In this document: positions 24,354 through 33,450 of the stretch, piece by piece
How positions within the stretch are numbered: position 1 is the stretch's first letter
How the letters are laid out: each line of letters opens with the position of its first letter
Assembly (NCBI RefSeq): GCF_012070565.1
Contig: NZ_JAAQRO010000024.1
Coordinates: 1-64,000, forward strand
Source: Anaerosporobacter faecicola
Lineage (GTDB): Bacteria; Bacillota; Clostridia; Lachnospirales; Lachnospiraceae
Direction: 5' to 3'
DNA length: 64,000 nucleotides
Notes under the pieces: generated by a model
The model's input: only the letters and a program-made list of their open reading frames with translations
Database searches by the model: none
What the model was told of the DNA's origin: nothing
Translations under genes and position numbers: made by a program

Positions 24354-26027
24354 ATGGGAAATAATATGGATTTAAATTATGCAATGTTCTGCTATCAGTG
24401 TGAACAGACGGCTGGCGGCAAAGGTTGTACGAAAATGGGTGTTTGTGGAAAGACCCCTGAGATTGCAAACCTACAGGATCTTTTAATCTTCCAGCTCAAA
24501 GGAATCAGCTGTTATGCAAAAAAAGTAATTGATCAGGGCGATCATGTGGAGAAGGACGTTGTCTCTTTTATTGAGAATTGCCTATTCACCACATTGACGA
24601 ATGTAAACTTCGATGCCCAGGTTCACGTAGCTTTACTAAAAGAATCCCAAAAAATAAAGGAATACTACCGCCAAAAAATTGGTGAGATTGGATCAACTAC
24701 CGCACATGTAACTTACAATTTGCCTGAAACCAAATCAGAAATGTTGAAAGATGCCAATATAGCAGGAATTATGTTTGACCAATCACTAGACCCTGACATA
24801 CGTTCCTTACGTCAAACTGTTCTTTATGGATTAAAAGGAATCAGCGCTTATGGACACCAGGCAAGAGAATTAGGGTATTATAGTGATCAAGTAGATGACT
24901 TTTACATTCTTGCCTTAGAAGAAATAACAGATGACGAGAAAACTGTAGAGGAACTCATACAGTTAACCTTACGAACAGGTGAGAATGCCATCGAAGTAAT
25001 GAAAGTATTGGATGATGCCAATACCTCAACGTACGAGAATCCTTTCCCTCATACGGTAGATGTACACATAAAAAAAGGCCCATTTATCATTGTATCCGGT
25101 CATGACCTAAAGGATTTATCTATGCTTTTGGAACAGACAAAGGATAAGGGTATCAATATCTATACACATGGTGAGATGATTCCATGCCATGGATATCCAA
25201 AATTAAAAGAATACCCTCATCTTATTGGTAACTTCGGTGGCGCATGGCAGGATCAGCAATCCGAATTTGATAAGATTCCAGGCTGTATTCTTATGACCAC
25301 AAATTGTCTGATGAAACCTCGTGAATCCTACAAGGATCGTATCTATAGCACCAATGTAGTAGGATGGGATGGCGTTCAATACATTCCAAAAGATGAAAAT
25401 GGGTATAAAGATTTCTCACCAATTATTGAAAAAGCATTGGAATTAGGTGGATTTTCAGAAGACCAGGAACCTCATGAAATTCTTGTGGGCTTTGGTCATC
25501 ATGCTACACTAAGTCACACAGATCAAATTGTACAAGCAGTAAAAGATGGACAGATTCGTCACTTCTTCTTAATTGGCGGCTGTGATGGCGCCAGACCGGG
25601 TCGTAACTATTATACAGAGTTTGCGAAACTAGTGCCACAAGACTGTATTATCATGACGTTAGCTTGTGGTAAATACCGCTTTAACAAGTTAGATTTTGGA
25701 GAAGTTGCTGGTCTCCCTCGTTTACTTGATATCGGACAATGTAATGACGTATATTCTGCCATACGAATTGCTGTTACACTTGCTGACGCATTCCAAACCG
25801 ATGTAAATGCATTGCCACTATCCCTTATTATTTCCTGGTATGAGCAAAAAGCCGTTGCCGATCTACTTGCATTATTATCACTTGGTATTAAAAATATCTA
25901 TCTTGGACCAACATTACCTGCCTTTTTCAGTCCTAATGTTTTGCAATATTTAGTAGATACCTTTGATCTGCACATGATCAGCAATCCTGAGGATGATATT
26001 AAAACCTGCTTACAGCAGGGTATCTAA
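24354..26027 (+). CDS. hcp: Hydroxylamine reductase / hybrid-cluster protein
   Basis: 557 residues. The N-terminal cysteine cluster CYQCEQTAGGKGCTKMGVC binds the [4Fe-4S] cluster, in the anaerobe-type spacing. Downstream ligands of the hybrid cluster are visible in GEMIPCHGYP, GCILMTTNCLMKP, GGCDGARPGR and LACGKYRFN. Hcp acts on NO and hydroxylamine in nitrosative-stress defence. The GAAGGAAG ribosome site sits 4 bases before the ATG. No hcr reductase gene is adjacent. Its stop codon lies at the edge of palindromic repeat copy B. Confidence 0.96.
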   Translation: MGNNMDLNYAMFCYQCEQTAGGKGCTKMGVCGKTPEIANLQDLLIFQLKGISCYAKKVIDQGDHVEKDVVSFIENCLFTTLTNVNFDAQVHVALLKESQKIKEYYRQKIGEIGSTTAHVTYNLPETKSEMLKDANIAGIMFDQSLDPDIRSLRQTVLYGLKGISAYGHQARELGYYSDQVDDFYILALEEITDDEKTVEELIQLTLRTGENAIEVMKVLDDANTSTYENPFPHTVDVHIKKGPFIIVSGHDLKDLSMLLEQTKDKGINIYTHGEMIPCHGYPKLKEYPHLIGNFGGAWQDQQSEFDKIPGCILMTTNCLMKPRESYKDRIYSTNVVGWDGVQYIPKDENGYKDFSPIIEKALELGGFSEDQEPHEILVGFGHHATLSHTDQIVQAVKDGQIRHFFLIGGCDGARPGRNYYTEFAKLVPQDCIIMTLACGKYRFNKLDFGEVAGLPRLLDIGQCNDVYSAIRIAVTLADAFQTDVNALPLSLIISWYEQKAVADLLALLSLGIKNIYLGPTLPAFFSPNVLQYLVDTFDLHMISNPEDDIKTCLQQGI

Positions 26028-26107
26028 AACTTCGCAGTTCAATTGCTGCCCTGAAGGGTTATCCTAAGGCATTTTCAGCAATTGAACTGCGAATTTTGAG
26101 TTACTCA
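26026..26107. repeat. Palindromic repeat element, copy B
   Basis: 82 bp with about 22-bp terminal inverted repeats (AACTTCGCAGTTCAATTGCTG and its near complement CAGCAATTGAACTGCGAA). Interior GGGTTATCCTAAGGCATTTT matches copies A and C. The left end coincides with the hcp stop codon TAA. Confidence 0.8.
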
Positions 26108-26111
26108 TTAT

Positions 26112-26216
26112 ACTTCCGAACTAAATGAATATGATAAAGCCGGACTATTATATAATACCGCTATCGTTTTAGAAGCTAATAATATTGACAAAATGGACCG
26201 AAAAACCGGTAACTTC
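26112..26216 (+). pseudogene. Possible remnant of an unknown gene
   Basis: An open stretch reads YTSELNEYDKAGLLYNTA then IVLEANNIDKMDRKTGNF with protein-like composition but no start, and it runs into the antisense end of the hydrolase gene. No family recognised. Confidence 0.25.
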
Positions 26217-26978
26217 CTACGGCAACATCTCAAGGAACTCCACCGTCGCCGATACCGCTTGTTCTGTCTGCTGCTGTGGTGCTATCTCTGCTTCCTTATC
26301 TCCTTTTTGCAAACCATAACTTCCAAAATAGCTGTGATTTCCCCCTTCAATCTCTATGAATGTAGCATCCTTTGGAAGTTTTGCGCTTTTTATCTTCTTC
26401 TGATCTGCTACGCCATCCTTACTTCCATATATGCTCAACACCTTACACTCTTTGTCTACTAGTTCATCTGATTTTGGATATGCGGCATAGAATACAACAC
26501 CAGCAATCGTGTCATGTTTTCCTGCATAGGAACTTGCCATTACCCCTCCAAGTGAGTGTCCACCGATTGCCCATGTTTTGATGTCTGGATACTCCTTCAC
26601 CACGCTATTTGCTCGATTAGGTGAGAGAATTGCCAGATTCCATTTCATTGGTACGATTACTACCAGATACCCTTGTTCTGCAATTCCACGACACAACGGA
26701 GCATATGCTTCTGGTTCCACTAAACCACCTGGATAGAAGATAAACCCTTTCGTTGCTTCCACTTTCGGTACAAATGCAATATTTTCCCCTTTGATCACCT
26801 CTACTGTACTACCATTTAACAATGCTTCCTCTGCTAGAGCATTTGGTTGATAACTGTGATTAATTCGATATGCACCATAAATGACACTTCCAACAATCAC
26901 ACAGAGTAGAAGTAGCACGGCATATTTTCCTATCTTCCTACTCTTTTTTTGAACTTCTTGCTGTCTTTTCCCATTCAT
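26217..26978 (-). CDS. Membrane-anchored alpha/beta hydrolase
   Basis: 253 residues with an N-terminal signal anchor (about 17-35) and an extracytoplasmic alpha/beta hydrolase domain of the Hydrolase_5 (PF12695) kind. The nucleophile elbow is GGHSLGG, the acid is in YGSKDGVAD and the histidine in EGGNHSYFG; the oxyanion region is YPGGLVEPEAY. Esterase or lipase-like activity outside the membrane is likely, substrate unknown. GGAGGA lies 6 bases before the ATG. Convergent with hcp, single gene. Confidence 0.85.
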   Translation of the reverse strand: MNGKRQQEVQKKSRKIGKYAVLLLLCVIVGSVIYGAYRINHSYQPNALAEEALLNGSTVEVIKGENIAFVPKVEATKGFIFYPGGLVEPEAYAPLCRGIAEQGYLVVIVPMKWNLAILSPNRANSVVKEYPDIKTWAIGGHSLGGVMASSYAGKHDTIAGVVFYAAYPKSDELVDKECKVLSIYGSKDGVADQKKIKSAKLPKDATFIEIEGGNHSYFGSYGLQKGDKEAEIAPQQQTEQAVSATVEFLEMLP

Positions 26979-27220
26979 TTTGATTCCTCCAATTCTATAC
27001 TAATTGTATTACATATATCCTTCAAACTCAATCATCACACAGTAAAAGCTATACCACGTGTAATAGAATCGCTATATTTATTACAAAACTGTCATAGCTC
27101 GTCTGCCGTATTCTTGCAAAGCATATGAATTTATTGTAAAATAAGCAGAGGCTAATTTTGTAAATTAACTCAAACTTCGTACTAATCACCTATTCACTTA
27201 TTCTTGAGAGGAGCACCCAC

Positions 27221-28171
27221 ATGAAGCCCATACTATACATTATCATTCCTTGTTACAATGAGGAAAGCGTCTTACCAATTACCTCTGGGTTATTCTTAGA
27301 TCAAATACATACCCTTATAAGTAAGGAAAAGATTGATGAGCAAAGTAGAATTCTGTTCATTGATGATGGAAGCAAAGATACCACTTGGAACATCATTATG
27401 GAACTTGCCAAAAAGGACGAACATTACATAGGAATCCGCCAGAGTAGGAATCGCGGACACCAAAATGCAGTATTGGCTGGATTAATGGAAGCCAAAGACC
27501 ATTGTGACATTACCATTTCCATTGATTGTGATGGACAAGATGATATATCTGCTATGGAAGCAATGGTGGATGCTTATCTTGATGGGTGCGAAGTGGTATA
27601 TGGAGTACGTAGTAAGCGAGATACGGATACTTTCTTCAAGAAATTCACGGCCCAATCTTTCTACAAGTTCCTAAATGCTATGGGTGCAGAAGTCGTATAT
27701 AACCATGCAGATTATCGTCTTCTCTCCAGCCGTGTATTGCAAGAACTTGCAGATTTCAAAGAAGTAAACCTATTCTTGCGAGGAATGGTTCCTTTGGTTG
27801 GTTTTAAAAGTACAAGTGTATATTATGAACGTCATGAACGAATGGCTGGAGAAAGCCATTATCCCTTACGCAAAATGGTATCCTTAGCATTTGACGGAAT
27901 TACAAGTCTAAGTATAAAACCTCTTCGTTTGATCATGGGACTTGGCATTCTCGTATCCTTTCTAAGCTTTCTTGGTGCAATCTGGGCTGTAATATCTCAA
28001 TTAACTGGTCATGCAATCACTGGTTGGGCAAGTACTACCTGTATTATCTGCTTTATTGGTGGCATACAATTGGTATGTCTGGGCGTAATTGGTGAATATA
28101 TCGGCAAGATTTACATGGAAGTAAAAGCTCGACCACGTTACATAATAAGTGAACGAACAAAAAAAGAATAA
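27221..28171 (+). CDS. GT2 polyprenyl-phosphate glycosyltransferase (GtrB/DPM1-like)
   Basis: 316 residues. The GT-A catalytic domain begins IIPCYNEESVLPIT, continues with FIDDGSKDTTW, QSRNRGHQNAVLAGL and the DXD-type SIDCDGQDD, and ends with two transmembrane helices (about 233-295), the layout of GtrB-type enzymes that load a sugar onto undecaprenyl phosphate at the inner membrane face. GAGAGGAG precedes the ATG. The next gene, 40 bases on, encodes a polytopic transferase that probably uses the lipid-linked sugar. Confidence 0.9.
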   Translation: MKPILYIIIPCYNEESVLPITSGLFLDQIHTLISKEKIDEQSRILFIDDGSKDTTWNIIMELAKKDEHYIGIRQSRNRGHQNAVLAGLMEAKDHCDITISIDCDGQDDISAMEAMVDAYLDGCEVVYGVRSKRDTDTFFKKFTAQSFYKFLNAMGAEVVYNHADYRLLSSRVLQELADFKEVNLFLRGMVPLVGFKSTSVYYERHERMAGESHYPLRKMVSLAFDGITSLSIKPLRLIMGLGILVSFLSFLGAIWAVISQLTGHAITGWASTTCIICFIGGIQLVCLGVIGEYIGKIYMEVKARPRYIISERTKKE

Positions 28172-28211
28172 CCTGCTAACAGGAAATCATCTACGTCGCA
28201 AAGGAGGTATT

Positions 28212-29384
28212 ATGAATAATATTGAAAAAACTATTCTAGGTGTAGTTGAAGAAAAACGTCACATTTTATATTTCTATATTATTAGCGTTCTTGCTTTGGT
28301 AATACGAATTGTAGGATTTGATTTTATGTCGAATGATATGTCCGTTTTTCTAATTCCATGGTATAATAACATCAAGGAAAGTGGGGGTCTATCAAGCCTA
28401 GACACACGCATAGGAAATTATAATCTCTTATATCAAACCCTCATTTCATTTATGACATATTTGAAAATTAATTGTGTATATCTTTATAAAATGTTATCCA
28501 TTCTTTTTGATTACGTTTTGGCACTATCTATAGGCTCTTTTATTGCAACATATAAAGAAAAAAAATCTTTTCGTTTTGAATTTAATGTTGCCTATACCGT
28601 GGTTCTTTTTCTTCCAACGGTTGTATTAAATTCTTCTTATTGGGGGCAATGTGATAGCATCTATACGGCATTTCTTATATTGACCTTACTCTATCTATAT
28701 AAAGAAAAGTTCACCCTTGCTTTTTTATTTTTCGGTTTGGGTTTGGCATTCAAATTACAGACAATTTTTCTGTTACCTTTTCTTCTTTGCTATTACATCT
28801 ATAAGAAGAAATTCAGCATTCTTTTATTCGGACTTTCTCTATTCAGTTTTTGGTTTTCTGGAATAATCGCTTATATGAATGGCCGAAATATCTTAGATGC
28901 ATTTCGAATATATCAAGAGCAAGCCGATACGTATCACAACATGTGGCTAAATGTATCTAGCTTTTGGGTTTTAGTAGGCGATAACTATGACACCTTACAT
29001 ACAGGTTCCATCATTATAACAATCATCTTATGTGGTCTAGGTCTCTATACAATTCTAGAAAACAAGAAGAAGCTTGCAACCATGGAGGAATATCTGAATA
29101 CTGCTTGTTGGTTCCTATGGACATGTCTTCCATTCTTACCGGCTATGCACGAACGCTACACCTATGCGCTTGATCTTGTATTACTTATTCTATGTTTTAT
29201 TAACAAGCACTATATCAAATATGCAGCCTTATCCATATTACTCAGTCTGATCACGTATGGTTCTTACTTATTCAGTAATGGAGGGTTGGACAAATGGCAT
29301 GTTCTACTATACGTATTCGCTTGGGGTCACTATACATATAGCATTATTCGTTTGGATCAAAAAACCAATCCTGTCACCGAGTAG
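28212..29384 (+). CDS. Polytopic mannosyltransferase-like protein (Gpi18/GT-C type)
   Basis: 390 residues with about ten hydrophobic segments. SYWGQCDSIYTAFLIL and LPAMHERYTY fit the GT-C fold of Gpi18-like integral membrane glycosyltransferases, and LAFKLQTIFLLP is a further conserved block. Such enzymes take a sugar from a polyprenyl phosphate donor outside the membrane; the GtrB-like gene upstream fits as its supplier. The frame stays open 21 codons upstream, overlapping the first gene, but an AGGAGG 5 bases before ATG 28212 decides the start. The stop lies inside a terminator stem-loop. Confidence 0.8.
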   Translation: MNNIEKTILGVVEEKRHILYFYIISVLALVIRIVGFDFMSNDMSVFLIPWYNNIKESGGLSSLDTRIGNYNLLYQTLISFMTYLKINCVYLYKMLSILFDYVLALSIGSFIATYKEKKSFRFEFNVAYTVVLFLPTVVLNSSYWGQCDSIYTAFLILTLLYLYKEKFTLAFLFFGLGLAFKLQTIFLLPFLLCYYIYKKKFSILLFGLSLFSFWFSGIIAYMNGRNILDAFRIYQEQADTYHNMWLNVSSFWVLVGDNYDTLHTGSIIITIILCGLGLYTILENKKKLATMEEYLNTACWFLWTCLPFLPAMHERYTYALDLVLLILCFINKHYIKYAALSILLSLITYGSYLFSNGGLDKWHVLLYVFAWGHYTYSIIRLDQKTNPVTE

Positions 29385-29401
29385 GACAGGATTGGTTTTT
29401 T
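29359..29401 (+). terminator. Terminator overlapping the glycosyltransferase stop codon
   Basis: Perfect 17-bp stem (29359-29375 with 29385-29401), 9-base loop containing the TAG stop at 29382-29384, then a T-tract. Confidence 0.85.
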
Positions 29402-29451
29402 TCTATAATATACAATATGCTTAATGAGAGTGTATAAATTATAAACTAATT

Positions 29452-29494
29452 AGGGTGCCAAAAGCCTTTAACAAAACTTGGCTTTTGACACCCT
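29452..29494 (-). terminator. Terminator-like hairpin after fabZ
   Basis: 15-bp stem with one mismatch: AGGGTGCCAAAAGCC pairs with GGCTTTTGACACCCT. It starts 11 bases after the fabZ stop. The arm GGCTTTTGACACCC recurs after the giant gene (54018-54032). The T-tract on the minus strand is weak. Confidence 0.6.
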
Positions 29495-29505
29495 AACCAT
29501 AAAAA

Positions 29506-29928
29506 CTACTGCAAGAAGAAGGTAAGTTCTCCTTCTGCTACAAGCTCATCTTCTACGTAAGCTTTTGCTTCACCAACACCAACCGGTCCTTTTACCTTCG
29601 TGATCTTCGTAAATAACTTCAAGATACAACCTGGTTCTACTGGTTTTCTGAATCTCGCTTTTGTTATTCCTCCAAAATAAACAAGTTTTCCTGCATACTT
29701 TTCGCAGCTTAATATTGCAACTGCTCCAGTCTGTGCAAGCGCCTCAATGATCAACACACCTGGCATAACTGGTTTTTCCGGATAATGTCCTTGAAAAAAT
29801 GGTTCATTATAAGATACTGCTTTATATGCTACTGCCTCAACTCCTGGAACCAAATTCTCAACACGATCCAATAATAGCATTGGGAATCTATGTGGTATGA
29901 TCTTTTTAATTTCGTTAATTCCTAGCAT
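29506..29928 (-). CDS. fabZ: 3-hydroxyacyl-ACP dehydratase
   Basis: 140 residues, a single hot-dog domain. HRFPMLLLDRV opens the fold; the catalytic histidine is in GHYPEKPVMPGV and the glutamate in LIIEALAQTGAV. Dehydrates 3-hydroxyacyl-ACP in type II fatty-acid synthesis. GGGAGC precedes the ATG. Last gene of the fab cluster, 65 bases after fabF. Confidence 0.96.
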   Translation of the reverse strand: MLGINEIKKIIPHRFPMLLLDRVENLVPGVEAVAYKAVSYNEPFFQGHYPEKPVMPGVLIIEALAQTGAVAILSCEKYAGKLVYFGGITKARFRKPVEPGCILKLFTKITKVKGPVGVGEAKAYVEDELVAEGELTFFLQ

Positions 29929-29993
29929 TTTGAAGCTCCCTTCTTCTTACGATGTACCAACCAAACGGCTTATGCCGTTAACTGATCCTCTCG

Positions 29994-31232
29994 TTAGTCC
30001 TTATATTTTTTAACTATTATACTAGCATTATGTCCGCCAAACCCAAGGGAATTGGATAATGCATAATTTACTTCCATCTCTCTACCTTTTCCAGTAACAT
30101 AATCAAGATCACATTCTGGATCAGCTACCTTGTAACCAACTGTTTCATGTACGTAAGAATCATCAATGGTTTTCACACAGGTAATGAATTCAACTCCACC
30201 TGCTGCACCTAGTAGATGACCAATCATAGACTTTGTAGAATTAATTGCAACATTCTTAGCACTGTCACCCAATGCTAATTTGATTGCTCTTGTCTCGAAT
30301 AAGTCATTGTACTTTGTACTAGTACCATGTGCATTGATGTAATCAACGTCTTCTTTTTGAATTCCTGCATCTTTGATAGCATCTGTCATTGCTTTTGCAG
30401 CACCACTTCCATCTTCTGCTGGGGAAGTAATGTGGAATGCATCACAACTAGAACCATAACCTACTAATTCTGCATAGATCTTCGCACCTCTTGCTTTGGC
30501 ATGCTCTAATTCTTCAAGCATAACAACGCCAGCACCTTCTCCCATAACGAAACCACTTCTCTCTCCATCAAATGGGATGGAAGCGCGTGTTTTATCCGTT
30601 GCTTCGCTTAATGCAGTAAGGTTCATAAATCCAGCAACACCAAGTGGGGTAATTGCAGCTTCACATCCACCAGCTAACATTGCATCTGCTTCTCCATATT
30701 GAATGGTACGGAATGCATCTCCAATGGAATGTGTACCTGTAGCACATGCCGTTACTACACTTGTACATTTTCCTTTAAGACCAAAGCGAATTGCAACATT
30801 ACCAGCTGCCATGTTGCCAATTGCCATAGGGATCATAAGTGGAGAAACTCTACCTGGTCCTTTTTCTAATAACTTCTTATTCTCAGTTTCAATCGTACCA
30901 ATTCCACCAATACCAGAACCAATGATGACACCAATCCGTTCTGCATTCTCTTCTGTCACTTCCAACCCACTGTCCTTCATTGCTTCAACAGAAGCAGCGA
31001 TGGCATATTGACAGAAAGGATCCATTCTTCTTGCTTCCTTACGATCCATATAAAGAGTAGGATCAAAGTTCTTTAATTCCGCTGCAAGTTTTACTTTATA
31101 ATTCTCTGTATCAAACTTTGTGATATCATCAATTCCTACTGTACCTGCTTTAATATTCGCCCAGAATTCTTCTACCGAATTACCAATTGGGGTAACAGCA
31201 CCCATACCTGTAACAACAACTCTTTTCTTCAT
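29994..31232 (-). CDS. fabF: 3-oxoacyl-ACP synthase II
   Basis: 412 residues. Catalytic Cys in VVTACATGTHSIGDA, the two histidines in NAHGTSTKYND and KSMIGHLLGAAGGVE, and the C-terminal NSLGFGGHNA, all as in KAS II. Elongates acyl-ACP with malonyl-ACP. A 176-base gap separates it from fabG; the gap includes GTTTGACTAATCA, half of a FabT-like palindrome, near its upstream end. AGGAAT precedes the ATG. Confidence 0.97.
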   Translation of the reverse strand: MKKRVVVTGMGAVTPIGNSVEEFWANIKAGTVGIDDITKFDTENYKVKLAAELKNFDPTLYMDRKEARRMDPFCQYAIAASVEAMKDSGLEVTEENAERIGVIIGSGIGGIGTIETENKKLLEKGPGRVSPLMIPMAIGNMAAGNVAIRFGLKGKCTSVVTACATGTHSIGDAFRTIQYGEADAMLAGGCEAAITPLGVAGFMNLTALSEATDKTRASIPFDGERSGFVMGEGAGVVMLEELEHAKARGAKIYAELVGYGSSCDAFHITSPAEDGSGAAKAMTDAIKDAGIQKEDVDYINAHGTSTKYNDLFETRAIKLALGDSAKNVAINSTKSMIGHLLGAAGGVEFITCVKTIDDSYVHETVGYKVADPECDLDYVTGKGREMEVNYALSNSLGFGGHNASIIVKKYKD

Positions 31233-31408
31233 ATTATTCCTTCTTCATATCGGCTAACGATATGGTCACAACATCTTATACAGAATGTGACAACCTTTCT
31301 TTTTATTCAAGATTATTAACTGTTCCATGTTTTCGAGATTGCCTCCAAACACTTCCCATAATTTTTGTATTCCTTGATTTTTATAGACTTGTGTGATTAG
31401 TCAAACCC

Positions 31409-32149
31409 CTATATTGCAATTCCACCATCAACTTGAAATACCTGACCGGTAATATAATCTGCTTGGCTTGATGCCAAATAAGACACCATCTTCGCAATAT
31501 CTCTAGGCTGCCCCATCTTTTTAAGAGGAATTGTCTCTGCAACCTTCTCTTTTACCGCATCAGATAGCAGATCTGTCATATCTGTTTGGATAAACCCTGG
31601 AGCAACTGCATTTGCCGTAATATTTCTTGAGGCAAGTTCCTTAGCAACAGCTTTTGTCATCCCGATAATACCCGCTTTGGCTGCACTGTAGTTGGTCTGT
31701 CCAGCATTTCCAACAATACCAGAAACAGAAGAGATGTTGATGATCTTGCCACTACGTTGCTTTAACATATATCGGGATGCATGTTTGATGGTATTAAATG
31801 CTCCCTTTAGATTCGTAGTAATCACGTCATCAAATTCTTGTTCTGACATTTTTAACAATAGGTTATCTCTTGTAATACCTGCATTATTCACTAGGATATC
31901 GATAGTCTTATGTTCTTTCACGATATAATCAATCATTTTTTTTACTTCTTCGTATTGTCCAACATTGCATTGATAGATCTTCGCTTGTTTTCCTGTATCT
32001 GTTATACTGGTAAGTACTTCTTTTGCTGCTGCTTCATTGCCGCTGTAGTTAATAATCACATAAGCACCTTGTGCTGCCAATTCTTCTGCAATTGCTCGTC
32101 CAATTCCTCTGCTTGCACCTGTAACCAATGCTACTTTCCCTTCTAGCAT
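31409..32149 (-). CDS. fabG: 3-oxoacyl-ACP reductase
   Basis: 246 residues, classical SDR. TGASRGIGRAIA binds NADP(H), NNAG is present, and the catalytic set is Ser in ISSVSGIVG with YSAAK. Reduces 3-oxoacyl-ACP. The ATG overlaps the fabD stop by 7 bases (ATGCTAG) with GGAGG upstream, so the pair is translationally coupled. Confidence 0.96.
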   Translation of the reverse strand: MLEGKVALVTGASRGIGRAIAEELAAQGAYVIINYSGNEAAAKEVLTSITDTGKQAKIYQCNVGQYEEVKKMIDYIVKEHKTIDILVNNAGITRDNLLLKMSEQEFDDVITTNLKGAFNTIKHASRYMLKQRSGKIINISSVSGIVGNAGQTNYSAAKAGIIGMTKAVAKELASRNITANAVAPGFIQTDMTDLLSDAVKEKVAETIPLKKMGQPRDIAKMVSYLASSQADYITGQVFQVDGGIAI

Positions 32150-33078
32150 ACGATGTCCTCCAATTTCTCCAGATCTTCTAATTTTTCTATATTAATAACC
32201 GTAACGGTTTTATCAATCTTCTTTAAAAATCCACTTAATGTCTTACCTGGTCCAATCTCAACAAATGTTGTAACACCATCCGCGATCATGCGTTCCATTG
32301 TCTGTTGCCAACGTACAGGAGAATACACCTGCTTTTCTAGTAATTCCTTGGTCTCTGCAACATCTGTTACAACTTCTGCTTTCACATTACACATATATGG
32401 AATGGTCATTGGATTAACCTTGACATTCTTCAGTTCATTTCCTAACTTTTCACCTGCTCCATGTAACAATGCGGAATGAAATGGTCCACTTACCTTTAGT
32501 TCTAGCGCTCGCTTTGCACCTGCTTCTTTTAGACGGTCACATGCCTCTAAAACGGCTTCTTTCTTTCCTGATATAACAATCTGTCCTGGACAATTGTAAT
32601 TTGCCGGTTGTACACACTGCTTTGTCTGCGCTTCCACTTCCTTACAGACTTTTTCTATGGTTTCTGCATCAAGTCCTAAGATTGCAGCCATCGTTCCTTC
32701 TCCGCTTGGCACTTCACTTGACATGTAGATTCCTCTTTTTCGTACCAGTTTAACGGCATCCTCGAAAGAAAGTACATCTCCAGCAACTAATGCTGCATAC
32801 TCACCGAGTGAAAGACCTGCCGTGATCTCTGCTTTGATTCCCTTTTTCTTAACCGCTTGTAATATACTTACACAGGCAGTAAGCATTGCTGCTTGCGTAT
32901 ATTCTGTCAGATTAAGTTCCTCATTTTCTTCAAAACACATCTTGATTACATCAAAGTCTAATACTTGATTCGCACGTTCAAATATATCTTTACTTTCTTC
33001 TATCTGTTCATAAAAATCTTTTGCCATTCCCACATATTGTGCACCCTGGCCTGGAAAAAGAAATGCTGTCTTACTCAT
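32143..33078 (-). CDS. fabD: Malonyl-CoA:ACP transacylase
   Basis: 311 residues. FPGQGAQYVGM opens the protein, the catalytic serine is in AGLSLGEYAAL, the histidine in VSGPFHSALL, and the substrate arginine in VKLVRKRGIYM. Loads malonate onto ACP. In many clostridia fabK stands between acpP and fabD; here 124 non-coding bases take its place. Confidence 0.96.
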   Translation of the reverse strand: MSKTAFLFPGQGAQYVGMAKDFYEQIEESKDIFERANQVLDFDVIKMCFEENEELNLTEYTQAAMLTACVSILQAVKKKGIKAEITAGLSLGEYAALVAGDVLSFEDAVKLVRKRGIYMSSEVPSGEGTMAAILGLDAETIEKVCKEVEAQTKQCVQPANYNCPGQIVISGKKEAVLEACDRLKEAGAKRALELKVSGPFHSALLHGAGEKLGNELKNVKVNPMTIPYMCNVKAEVVTDVAETKELLEKQVYSPVRWQQTMERMIADGVTTFVEIGPGKTLSGFLKKIDKTVTVINIEKLEDLEKLEDIVC

Positions 33079-33202
33079 ACAAACACCTACATATCCTTTC
33101 TTGTTTTCTTATAAAAATGCCCTAATTAGCAGAATAAGTTTTCATTTGTATTCCCTTACTCTGACCATAGGGCAGTTTGTTCCTATATTCTATTTCTTGT
33201 TC

Positions 33203-33433
33203 TTATGCTAATTTTGCTTCGATATATTTTGCTGCATCACCAACCGTTTTGATTTGTGGTAAATCTTCACTTGGGATTTCAATGTCGAATTTTTCTTCCA
33301 TTGCCATAGCAAGTTCGAATAAATCTAAGGAATCTGCACCTAAATCATCAATGAAACTTGTTTCATCTTTTAATTCTTCTACACCTACGTTTAATTGATC
33401 TGCAACTAATTCTTTTAATTCTTCTAAATTCAT
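33203..33433 (-). CDS. acpP: Acyl carrier protein
   Basis: 76 residues, acidic. The phosphopantetheine serine is in [24 protein letters not shown] stands 8 bases before the ATG. Lies 17 bases after fabH in the fab operon, so it is the carrier for this pathway. Confidence 0.97.
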   Translation of the reverse strand: MNLEELKELVADQLNVGVEELKDETSFIDDLGADSLDLFELAMAMEEKFDIEIPSEDLPQIKTVGDAAKYIEAKLA

Positions 33434-33450
33434 CTCTAATTCCTCCTAAA